From NCBI GenBank assembly GCA_964519835.1, contig CAZFLD010000119.1, positions 1 through 9,421 on the forward strand: a stretch of 9,421 bases of DNA, read 5' to 3'. Position 1 is the first letter of the stretch, and every line of letters begins with the position of its first letter. The DNA is from CAZFLD01 sp964519835 (GTDB lineage Bacteria > Spirochaetota > Spirochaetia > DSM-27196 > CAZFLD01). The notes beneath the pieces were generated by a model. It did no database searches, was not told where the DNA came from, and was given only the letters and a program-made list of their open reading frames with translations. Positions 1 through 5,846 of this stretch are shown here, one piece after another. The position numbers were made by a program, and so were the translations under genes.

Positions 1-714
1 ACTACGCCGCCCGCGCGAACTTTTTGCAGCTACGCACGCTCGCCGAAGGGACACGATGTTCTTCACAAACCCACCGGTTGGTGCGGGAACGGAAAGTCCG
101 TTCTCCTCAAGAATCCGGGCGACCAAAGCGATAAGCTCGTTGCCCCCTAGACACTGAAGAAGATGGTAGTAGTCTCGCTTCTCGGGGGTGATTGCCGGAT
201 ACCGGTCCTGAATACCCGCCTTGAAGAGAACGTGTTCTATCGAAACGACGGTGCCGAAGTCGTCGCTAATCTCCTTGAAGGTGCTGCTCGAAAGATGCCG
301 GTTCGCGGTCAGCTGCGTAACCAACATAGGGACGTGGACGACCCGCTGACGGTAGAGAACATGGACGGGTACAATTTTGGGAAGGTCGTCGCGGTGTGGT
401 GTAGGGCCGACGGCCGACTCGAACTCCTCCCGCTCAATCTCGTACATCGATCCTGCCGGACGCAAAACCCAGACGAACCCGGCGGCGACGCATACACCGT
501 ACCCGTCGAGCCCGCCGGTAGACCAGCGGTATAGGTCGATGGCCTGACGGCTAAACCGAACCGAATCGTCGTCGGCGCGTTCCGCTATCTCCTGAAGGGA
601 TACCGAGCGAAAAAAACCGGCAACGGCAGGGGTTCCGAGTTTGGCCTCGTCGAGGAGGGGGGCGGCATAGGAATTGCCGCTCCCGATTTTGACGAAGAAG
701 TACCGCATCTCCAT
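1..714 (-). CDS. partial gene, possible restriction/defence-type nuclease of unknown family (C-terminus beyond window)
   Basis: The reading frame is open without a stop from an ATG at 714 to the window edge, giving 238 codons, so the C-terminus is missing. The N-terminus reads MEMRYFFVKIGSGNSYAAPL. An IGSG-type start of this kind reminds me of Mrr-like and other restriction nucleases, but this is recollection, not a search. Near the far end the segment CLGGNELIALVARILEENG, followed by VPAPTGGF, resembles the beginning of a PD-(D/E)XK nuclease core: an early Glu, a helix ending in LEENG, then a small-residue turn. The expected D...ExK strand would lie past the edge, so catalytic residues cannot be checked. 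No signal peptide or membrane segment is visible. The start is uncertain: ATG 714 and ATG 708 are in frame, neither has a strong Shine-Dalgarno, and the frame stays open upstream to 922. That it is a real gene is fairly sure; the function is a guess. Confidence 0.6.
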   Translation of the reverse strand, partial: MEMRYFFVKIGSGNSYAAPLLDEAKLGTPAVAGFFRSVSLQEIAERADDDSVRFSRQAIDLYRWSTGGLDGYGVCVAAGFVWVLRPAGSMYEIEREEFESAVGPTPHRDDLPKIVPVHVLYRQRVVHVPMLVTQLTANRHLSSSTFKEISDDFGTVVSIEHVLFKAGIQDRYPAITPEKRDYYHLLQCLGGNELIALVARILEENGLSVPAPTGGFVKNIVSLRRACVAAKSSRGRRS

Positions 715-874
715 ACTGTAAGCTGTCGGCGCATCTATCTCCAGTCCATGCGTTTGGGTACTTCGAGCATCTATGGTCTCCGGGAAAGCCCCCTGTGCCA
801 GGATAGTTGTCGCGTAGCCCACCACACTACCGCCCCGGGTTAACCCCGGGCGCCACGGGGCGCGAAGGACGGCG
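715..874. other. intergenic stretch with a GC-rich hairpin
   Basis: This stretch separates the left-edge gene from the transposase remnant. I see no convincing complete gene. Two CCCGGG blocks (834-839 and 845-850) can pair as a six-base stem around a TTAAC loop, and the centre is the perfect palindrome GGGTTAACCC (837-846). No T tract follows on either strand, so a terminator is not supported. It could be an end structure of the decayed insertion sequence that begins just downstream, but I cannot show a matching opposite end. Confidence 0.3.
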
Positions 875-943
875 ATGAGGATGAGTAGCGAGTACACGGT
901 CCCTTTCAAAGAGGCGATGGTTCAGAAGATGAGCGCAGCCGAC
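875..943 (+). pseudogene. N-terminal remnant of an IS transposase OrfA (helix-turn-helix type)
   Basis: The frame from ATG 875 begins MRMSSEYTVPFKEAMVQKM and continues SAAD. This closely resembles the first residues of OrfA-type transposases that open with a 'YT..FK..MVQKM' helix leading into a helix-turn-helix. After about 23 residues the resemblance stops. The frame then runs through unrelated sequence to a stop near 1060, without the expected 'LS.W' recognition helix. A good ribosome binding site (AAGGA, 865-869) sits 5 bases before the ATG, as expected for the preserved 5' end of a real gene. I read it as the left end of an insertion sequence whose remainder has been deleted. No inverted repeats or target duplication could be matched. 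The short match makes chance resemblance possible. Confidence 0.4.
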
Positions 944-1010
944 GAGTTTGAGTTTTTGCTTCGAGTGATGGGGAGTGGTTTCGCGTTGCTTGCTTGCCGG
1001 TCCTCCCGAC

Positions 1011-1397
1011 TTAGGCGAGGCGCAAGCCGTCGACTTGCTCGAAATGAGTATCCCTCGTAAGCAGAAGGGCACCATGCTCCATGCAGGAGGCGGCGATCCA
1101 CACATCGTTGATGGGGATCGGGCGACCCCGCCGGCGAAGGCCGTTTTTGATCTCGCCAAACCACTCCGCAGTGGCGTCGGTGACTGGTACGGTTACGGTC
1201 CGCGGACGGCCGCGGAAACGGTTCAACACTGCCACGTTTTCCCGGTAGCGGGTCCCGTTTTGAAAGCCGTCGAAGAGCTCTCCCAAGACGATCGGCGAAA
1301 GGAGGACAGCGTCGCTGTGGCCGAGTAGATCAGCGATGTTCCCATCACCTGCCATAAGCGCAACGTATGCATTGGTATCAATGAGTAGGCGACTCAT
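1011..1397 (-). CDS. vapC: VapC/FitB-type PIN-domain toxin ribonuclease
   Basis: This 128-residue protein is a PIN-domain toxin, expected to be a Mg-dependent RNase that cuts RNA and stops growth when not held by its antitoxin. It has the family's normal length and all four acidic active-site residues: D7 in LLIDTNAY, E40 in VLGELFDGF, D98 in PINDVWIAA and D116 in LLTRDTHF. These make it a probably active enzyme, not a relic. The start at 1397 is chosen because its ATG overlaps the antitoxin stop as ATGA (1394-1397), the usual translational coupling of such pairs. A longer in-frame start at 1472 would place 25 unrelated residues ahead of the PIN strand and lie well inside the antitoxin gene. 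It is co-transcribed with the antitoxin. The exact RNA target cannot be read from sequence. Confidence 0.93.
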   Translation of the reverse strand: MSRLLIDTNAYVALMAGDGNIADLLGHSDAVLLSPIVLGELFDGFQNGTRYRENVAVLNRFRGRPRTVTVPVTDATAEWFGEIKNGLRRRGRPIPINDVWIAASCMEHGALLLTRDTHFEQVDGLRLA

Positions 1398-1645
1398 TCC
1401 CAGTCCTGGGGATCGACCGTCGCGTTTGAGTCCTGCGTCCGATTGAATGCATCGGTCTCCTCGGCAGTCCACAATCCGACGAACTCGCGATAGTCGTCAC
1501 TGTAACGTCCGCCGACGGGCAAGCCCATTTGTTCCGCGAGAATTTGCTTGATGAGTGCATTCTTGCTTGTTCGCCGTCGCCGCGCTTCGTCTGCCAACCG
1601 CGCGTTCAGGGCATCGTCAATCTCGTGAATTGTAATGGAGCTCAC
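1394..1645 (-). CDS. vapB: ribbon-helix-helix antitoxin of the VapB/FitA type
   Basis: This 83-residue antitoxin would neutralise the PIN toxin encoded just downstream and, through its DNA-binding domain, repress the operon. Residues 4-9 (ITIHEI) fit the antiparallel beta-strand of a ribbon-helix-helix fold. Two basic helices follow (about 11-25 with RRRR, and 27-41, SKNALIKQILAEQM). The acidic C-terminal half (about 49-83), with FVGLWTAEETDAF, matches the toxin-wrapping tail seen in this class. The start is the GTG at 1645; an AGAGGT Shine-Dalgarno at 1653-1658 lies 7 bases upstream. The gene precedes the toxin in the usual antitoxin-first order with a 4-base overlap. Family assignment is strong. 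Whether it is best called VapB or FitA depends on a phylogeny that I cannot make. Confidence 0.9.
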   Translation of the reverse strand: MSSITIHEIDDALNARLADEARRRRTSKNALIKQILAEQMGLPVGGRYSDDYREFVGLWTAEETDAFNRTQDSNATVDPQDWE

Positions 1646-1655
1646 GGTTCCGACC

Positions 1656-1692
1656 TCTGGTTCAAAATATCATTCATCTGGTTCATTTACAA
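1656..1692 (-). promoter_or_regulatory. promoter and direct-repeat operator of the toxin-antitoxin operon
   Basis: On the minus strand TTGTAA (1692-1687) and TATTTT (1669-1664) form a -35/-10 pair with a 17-base spacer, each 4 of 6 to consensus. Two identical 9-base repeats, TCTGGTTCA on the plus strand (1656-1664 and 1677-1685), start 21 bases apart, about two helical turns. The first overlaps the -10 box and the Shine-Dalgarno; the second lies in the spacer. Same-face repeats over a promoter are what an autoregulating ribbon-helix-helix antitoxin would use. The repeats are seen directly; their role is inferred. Confidence 0.55.
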
Positions 1693-1780
1693 GTCACTCA
1701 GGCTCCGGGCCGCGCGTTCACCTACGGTGGTCCAAAGACTCGCCGGCTCCGCCCATCACTGACGCCGGGCATGTAGCTCA

Positions 1781-1850
1781 AGTGGAAAATCGCGGCCGTG
1801 GCAAACACGGTACCGGTACGTGTGACGCGTACGAGCCACGGAGTGGAAAA
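1781..1850. repeat. inverted repeats bracketed by a 9-bp direct repeat
   Basis: The 9-mer AGTGGAAAA occurs at 1781-1789 and again at 1842-1850. Between the copies, CCGTGGC (1796-1802) and GCCACGG (1835-1841) can pair as a 7-bp stem. Inside that stem are a perfect palindrome GTACCGGTAC (1810-1819) and a GTACG/CGTAC hairpin (1816-1832). CCGTG can alternatively pair with CACGG (1806-1810), so two folds compete. The arrangement could be a structured leader or RNA, an operator, or a tiny insertion with its target duplication. None of these is demonstrated. Confidence 0.35.
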
Positions 1851-2000
1851 GAAGTGATGTTTCCAGCCGTCTTGTGGATTCGTTTATTGGGGCGTTAGCA
1901 GAAACGTGGACACCTGTACCGCGTTGCTGTTTCCGGAAATCGCGGTTAAAATCCAGAAGTAGGAAAGTCCAAAAAATCGAAAAAGGCTGAAATATGCTCG

Positions 2001-2006
2001 GATAAT
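2001..2006 (+). promoter_or_regulatory. candidate -10 box for the sensor kinase gene
   Basis: GATAAT matches the sigma-70 -10 consensus in 5 of 6 bases and lies about 40 bases before the kinase start. An A-rich tract lies upstream, but no good -35 hexamer sits 17 bases away. Transcription from it would begin near 2013, past the in-frame ATG at 2005, which supports the internal start at 2047. Confidence 0.3.
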
Positions 2007-2046
2007 GCCTACGCGGTCGACTTTGTCGAGGCAAACGGAGGCGCAA

Positions 2047-5000
2047 ATGGCCAAAAAGATCCTTCTCGTCGAGGACGAGGCGCTCATAGCCCTCTCGGAG
2101 CGCCGGCTGCTCGAGAAACATGGTTTTGATGTAGAAGTCGCCCATAGCGGTGAGAAGGCGCTCGAGACGGGTGTATCGGTAACCGACATATCCCTCGTCC
2201 TGATGGACATCGACCTCGGCAAGGGCATGGACGGTACAGAGACGGCACGCCGGATTCTGCAGATACGTGAGATCCCGATCATCTTCCTGACCAGCCATTC
2301 GGAGAAAGAGTATGTGGACCGGGTCGAAGAGATCAGCGGCTACGGTTATGTGCTGAAGAACTCGGGAGAGTTCGTGCTGGTGCAGTCCATCCGGATGGCT
2401 TTCAAACTCTTCGAGGCCTACGGGGGCATGAAGGAGAGCGAAGAGAAGTACCGGGCCGCGTTTATGACCAGTCCCGATTCGGTCAACATCAACAGACTCG
2501 ATGGTCTCTACGTGGACATCAACGAGGGTTTCACCGCCCTGACGGGATACACGCGGGAGGATGTCATTGGAAAGCTGTCGAGCGAGATCGAAATATGGAC
2601 CATTCCCGAAGATAGAATGCAGCTTGTGCGCGGCCTCCAGACCGATGGGTATGTGAAAAACCTAGAGTCGCGATTTCGATGCAGGGACGGCACGATCAAA
2701 ATCGCCCTGATGTCCGCCCGGCTTATTATGCTCAAGGGCGAGCCGCACATCCTTTCCATTACCAGGGACATTACAAACAAGAAGGAGATCGAGGAACGGC
2801 TGCAGCTCGCCGTAGAAGGTAGCCGAGATGGAATTTGGGACTGGAACCTCCTCACCGACGAGGCATATCACTCCGCCCGCTTTGCCCGCATGCTCGGGTA
2901 TGAGCCTGATGAGTTGCCCTACACGAGCTCAGCCTGGAGCGAGCTTATTCATCCCGAAGACAAGGACGATGCGTTTCGAAGAGTCGAGCGCTACTTGTCG
3001 GGAAGCGACGACACATACGAGTCCACCTTCCGCATGAAAACGAAGAGCGGAGAGTATCGATGGATAAGCGGACGGGGAAAAGCCGTGTTCGACGGCAGCG
3101 GAAAAGCGACGCGATTTGTCGGATTCAACACAGATGTCACCGAGTACAAGCGCACAGCGGAAGAGGCGGACAAAGCAAAACGCTTCCTCGAAACCATCTC
3201 GGATATTGCCTACCAGGTCGATGCAAACGGCAGTATTACCTACGTGAACCCGGCGGTAGAGCAGATCACGGGAGTTTCCCCGCAGGAAATCGTTGGCCGG
3301 CCATTCCTCCCCCTCTTCCGCGAAGATGAACAGGCCTCCGTCATGGAGGTCTATGCGCGAACGCTCGAGGGTGAGGTGCTCGAAAACACGCTCACCTTTG
3401 TCAACGGGGCCACGTGCCACTTCACCACTATGCCGAGATATGGCGCCGACGGGACAATAATCGGGACGTTCGGGATAGGCCGTGATGTCTCCGGATGGCT
3501 TCTTCATAATGCAGAGCTCGTAGAGCGACGAGACATGTTCCGGCAGATGTTCATGCAGCACAGCGCGGTGCAGCTTCTCGTGGATCCCGACGAGGATGGC
3601 CGAATCATCGAGGCCAATCAGGCGGCCGTGGACTTCTACGGCTACAGCCGAAAGCAGCTGCTGAACATGTCGATCAGCGACATCAACACCCTTCCGTTGT
3701 CCGAGATTAAAGAGTGCATGCATGAGGCCCAAACGCGTGCCCGGGAGCGTTTCGAGTTCACCCATCGCCTGGCGGATGGGAGCACGAGAGTAGTGGAGGT
3801 TCACTCCAGTCCTGTTTGTCACAAAAAGCGATGGGTTCTCTACTCCATCATACGTGATGTCAGCGACAAGACCCTGGCCGAGCAGGAGTTAGCGAAAACC
3901 ATAGCGCGTTATCATGAACTTGAGGCACGGATACCCGTGGGCGTCTACATCGTCTGGCTACGGGCAAATGGTGACAAGAGCTTCGAGTATGTAAGTGACC
4001 GATGGTGTCGGCTTCATCGGGTTAGCAAAGAAGAGGTGATGGCTGATTCCGCCGTCGTCGACGAGTTGGTGCATCCCGATGATCGTGCGGTTTTTGTCGA
4101 GTGTAACCGAGAAGCTGTAAGGGCGAAAAAAACCTTCCGTTGGGAGGGGCGATTCTTCACCGGCGACGGGGCCGTGCGGTGGTTTCGTATAGAATCAACT
4201 CCCCGGGCATACAAAAACGGTGATATACGCTTCTTCGGAGTAACCCAGGATATCACTGAGCGCAAGCGGGCAGAAGAGAAGTATCAATCACTCTTCAACT
4301 ACTCGAACGATGCCATTTTTGTACATGAGATTGGTGAGGATGGTCTTCCGAGCAACAATGTCGATGTAAATGACCAGGCGGTGAGACTCCTGGATTACAC
4401 AAAGGAAGAGCTTCTCAACCTTTCGGCCAAGGACGTTGTGCCCGAAGACCGCGCCCCTGAAATGTACCGGTATTCTCAGGAGCTTATGGACAAGAAGCAT
4501 CTCACGTTTGAAACGGAAAACGTCAGAAGCGATGGTGTGGTTCTCCCCGTAGAAGTAAGTGCGTATCTACATACGGAAGGCAGTACGAAGCTGGTAGTTT
4601 CCAGTGTTCGTGATATCACCGCACGGAAACAGGCTGAACAAGACTTGATCAATCAGAAGCAGTACCTCGAAACCATACTGGAAACAACTGCCGACGGCTT
4701 CTGGGTAGTCGCGCCGGACAAGAAGATCGTGACGGCGAATGCTGCCTACTGCCGAATGTCGGGCTATGGAAGAGACGAGCTTGAAAGGATGGAAGTCCAG
4801 GACCTCGATGCCCTAGAGAATCTTGCGGAAACAGATGCGCGGTTCAAACGAATCATGGAAAACGGCTCGGAGATCTTTGAGACGAAGCACCGACGAAAAG
4901 ACGGATCTCTTGTTGACATAGAGGTCACCGCGTCGCGTCTTGATCGAGTCGACGGAGCGCATCTAGTCGCGTTTTGCCGAGACATCAGTGAGCGCAAGCG

Positions 5001-5661
5001 AATGCTAGAGGAAGCAGAAGCACAGCTGGTCGAGAAAGAGACGCTTCTCCGGGAAGTCCATCACCGAGTCAAAAACAATATGGCCACGATAGAGAGCCTT
5101 CTGTCGCTGCAGGCCGATTCAATGATACAGGCTGAAGCGAAGGCCGCACTGCAGGACACCACCTCCCGTGTTCGAAGTTCGCGAGTTCTTTACGACAAGC
5201 TCTTGATAAGCCAGGACCTGCATGCGGTATCAGTCAGGGACTACTCAGAAGGGCTTATCGATTCGCTCGCCATGGTGTACTACCCGGACGGGACCATCGC
5301 CATTGAGAAGCAGATTTCGGAGTTTTCGATCGATCCGAAGAGGGCGTTTGCTATTGGAATAATCCTCAACGAGCTCTTGACCAATGTTTTCAAGTACGCT
5401 TTCAGAGGTCGTGACAGCGGAACGGTGTCCGTGCGTATCAATAACACCGACGGCAATGTGACGCTTATCATCCAGGACAATGGCGTGGGATTCGATGAGA
5501 TAGCCTTAGAAGGTAAGTCGGCTGGGTTTGGTCTTACCGTTATTGAAATGCTGGCCAAACAGCTGGGCGGAACGTACAGTATTGCGAATCACAATGGTGC
5601 CAGAAGCGTCGTGATGTTTAAGGCACAACCCTCAGGGGAAGCGAGTCGGCAGGCGAAGTGA
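2047..5661 (+). CDS. multi-PAS sensor histidine kinase with N-terminal receiver (receiver-7xPAS-HisKA_2-HATPase)
   Basis: This 1204-residue soluble kinase has no signal peptide or membrane segment. Domains in order: a receiver (about 3-120) with acidic D10, phospho-acceptor D54 in LMDIDLG, T82 and K104; seven PAS domains (about 132-245, 252-368, 378-485, 494-612, 620-740, 745-862, 871-985), most ending in a DIT/DVS-type motif and a short linker helix; a HisKA_2 dimerisation domain with REVHHRVKNN (H1005/H1006, the His before Arg aligning with the phosphorylated one); and a HATPase with N box NELLTN (from 1108), DNGVGF (from 1144) and GFGL (1160-1163). It should autophosphorylate in response to cytoplasmic cues (redox, light or ligand) read by PAS domains; the receiver probably accepts phosphate from another kinase. 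Start 2047 is chosen over the in-frame ATG 2005 because GGAGG (2037-2041) lies 5 bases upstream and KKILLVEDE is the canonical receiver opening. No partner regulator adjoins it. The signal is unknown. Confidence 0.95.
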   Translation: MAKKILLVEDEALIALSERRLLEKHGFDVEVAHSGEKALETGVSVTDISLVLMDIDLGKGMDGTETARRILQIREIPIIFLTSHSEKEYVDRVEEISGYGYVLKNSGEFVLVQSIRMAFKLFEAYGGMKESEEKYRAAFMTSPDSVNINRLDGLYVDINEGFTALTGYTREDVIGKLSSEIEIWTIPEDRMQLVRGLQTDGYVKNLESRFRCRDGTIKIALMSARLIMLKGEPHILSITRDITNKKEIEERLQLAVEGSRDGIWDWNLLTDEAYHSARFARMLGYEPDELPYTSSAWSELIHPEDKDDAFRRVERYLSGSDDTYESTFRMKTKSGEYRWISGRGKAVFDGSGKATRFVGFNTDVTEYKRTAEEADKAKRFLETISDIAYQVDANGSITYVNPAVEQITGVSPQEIVGRPFLPLFREDEQASVMEVYARTLEGEVLENTLTFVNGATCHFTTMPRYGADGTIIGTFGIGRDVSGWLLHNAELVERRDMFRQMFMQHSAVQLLVDPDEDGRIIEANQAAVDFYGYSRKQLLNMSISDINTLPLSEIKECMHEAQTRARERFEFTHRLADGSTRVVEVHSSPVCHKKRWVLYSIIRDVSDKTLAEQELAKTIARYHELEARIPVGVYIVWLRANGDKSFEYVSDRWCRLHRVSKEEVMADSAVVDELVHPDDRAVFVECNREAVRAKKTFRWEGRFFTGDGAVRWFRIESTPRAYKNGDIRFFGVTQDITERKRAEEKYQSLFNYSNDAIFVHEIGEDGLPSNNVDVNDQAVRLLDYTKEELLNLSAKDVVPEDRAPEMYRYSQELMDKKHLTFETENVRSDGVVLPVEVSAYLHTEGSTKLVVSSVRDITARKQAEQDLINQKQYLETILETTADGFWVVAPDKKIVTANAAYCRMSGYGRDELERMEVQDLDALENLAETDARFKRIMENGSEIFETKHRRKDGSLVDIEVTASRLDRVDGAHLVAFCRDISERKRMLEEAEAQLVEKETLLREVHHRVKNNMATIESLLSLQADSMIQAEAKAALQDTTSRVRSSRVLYDKLLISQDLHAVSVRDYSEGLIDSLAMVYYPDGTIAIEKQISEFSIDPKRAFAIGIILNELLTNVFKYAFRGRDSGTVSVRINNTDGNVTLIIQDNGVGFDEIALEGKSAGFGLTVIEMLAKQLGGTYSIANHNGARSVVMFKAQPSGEASRQAK

Positions 5662-5696
5662 ACTAAAACGCCGGGACCCCTAGACAGGATTATCTT

Positions 5697-5718
5697 ACCC
5701 GGTGCCGCGGCACCGGGT
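5697..5718. repeat. perfect 22-bp palindrome between convergent genes, possible bidirectional terminator
   Basis: Both arms of ten bases, ACCCGGTGCC and GGCACCGGGT, are perfectly complementary around a GC centre. A third copy of the arm core, CGGCACCG, follows at 5723-5730 and could pair alternatively. It lies 35 bases after the kinase stop and before the end of the opposing lipoprotein gene, a natural place for a shared terminator. No T tract follows on either strand, so it is not a classical intrinsic terminator. It may instead be an interspersed palindromic repeat of this genome. Confidence 0.5.
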
Positions 5719-5731
5719 GCTACGGCACCGA

Positions 5732-5773
5732 GAAATCAACGAAATCCTTGTTAAGCAGATTCTGAACAACCTT
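5732..5773 (-). pseudogene. possible N-terminal scrap of a nucleotidyltransferase-type gene
   Basis: Read on the minus strand, these codons give KVVQNLLNKDFVDF, and the frame then ends as SVP and a TAG exactly where the palindromic repeat begins. The 'LLNKDFVDF' stretch resembles the opening of small nucleotidyltransferase-fold proteins (AbiEii/DUF6036-like, typically followed by 'LLN...YLVVGGYA'), but the diagnostic GGYA region is absent. Upstream the frame merges into the antisense of the lipoprotein gene. A start codon and ribosome binding site are not evident. Chance resemblance of a 10-residue stretch cannot be excluded. Confidence 0.25.
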
Positions 5774-5846
5774 GGTGGTTGAAGCCCTACAAAGTTGTGC
5801 GCCGGCGGGACGTACATGCGCTGTCGCTCGGCCGGTGCAGTTCGAC

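Larger units (their letters stand above)
1693..2046. other. non-coding region before the sensor kinase gene
   Basis: This stretch of about 350 bases lies between the divergently transcribed antitoxin and kinase genes. I see no open frame with a credible start and protein-like composition. It holds a structured segment (1781-1850, listed separately), a 10-base palindrome TTTCCGGAAA (1930-1939) and an A-rich tract (about 1969-1994) just before the presumed kinase promoter. The palindrome may be a regulator site but nothing else supports that. Confidence 0.5.

Noticed and set aside
719..771. Short minus-strand frame MLEVPKRMDWR preceded by GGAG, as a possible leader peptide for the left-edge gene.
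   Set aside because: Only 11 codons, with no attenuator-like hairpin or meaningful codon run; too short to support.
1767..1842. A tRNA-like start (GGGCATGTAGCTCAAGTGG) followed by hairpins of roughly tRNA spacing.
   Set aside because: The D-arm does not close, the anticodon-like loop has 5 bases not 7, there is no TTCRA T-loop and no matching 3' acceptor strand. At best it is a chance likeness or a badly decayed gene.
1880..1905. GCGTTAGCA, resembling the right core of an integron attC site near a toxin-antitoxin cassette.
   Set aside because: The base after GTTAG does not fit GTTRRRY fully, no partner RYYYAAC lies at a fitting distance, and the neighbouring genes do not show cassette spacing.
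2005..2046. In-frame upstream ATG for the kinase, adding 14 residues.
   Set aside because: It overlaps the candidate -10 box and lacks a Shine-Dalgarno, while ATG 2047 has GGAGG at good spacing and begins the canonical receiver sequence.
1756..2298. A 180-codon minus-strand frame covering the kinase promoter and receiver.
   Set aside because: It is largely antisense to the receiver domain, has no family likeness and would run across the kinase start region.
2929..3822. A long minus-strand open frame (about 297 codons) within the kinase gene.
   Set aside because: It is antisense to well-conserved PAS domains, has no recognisable domain and fits the bias of the opposite strand in a GC-rich coding region.
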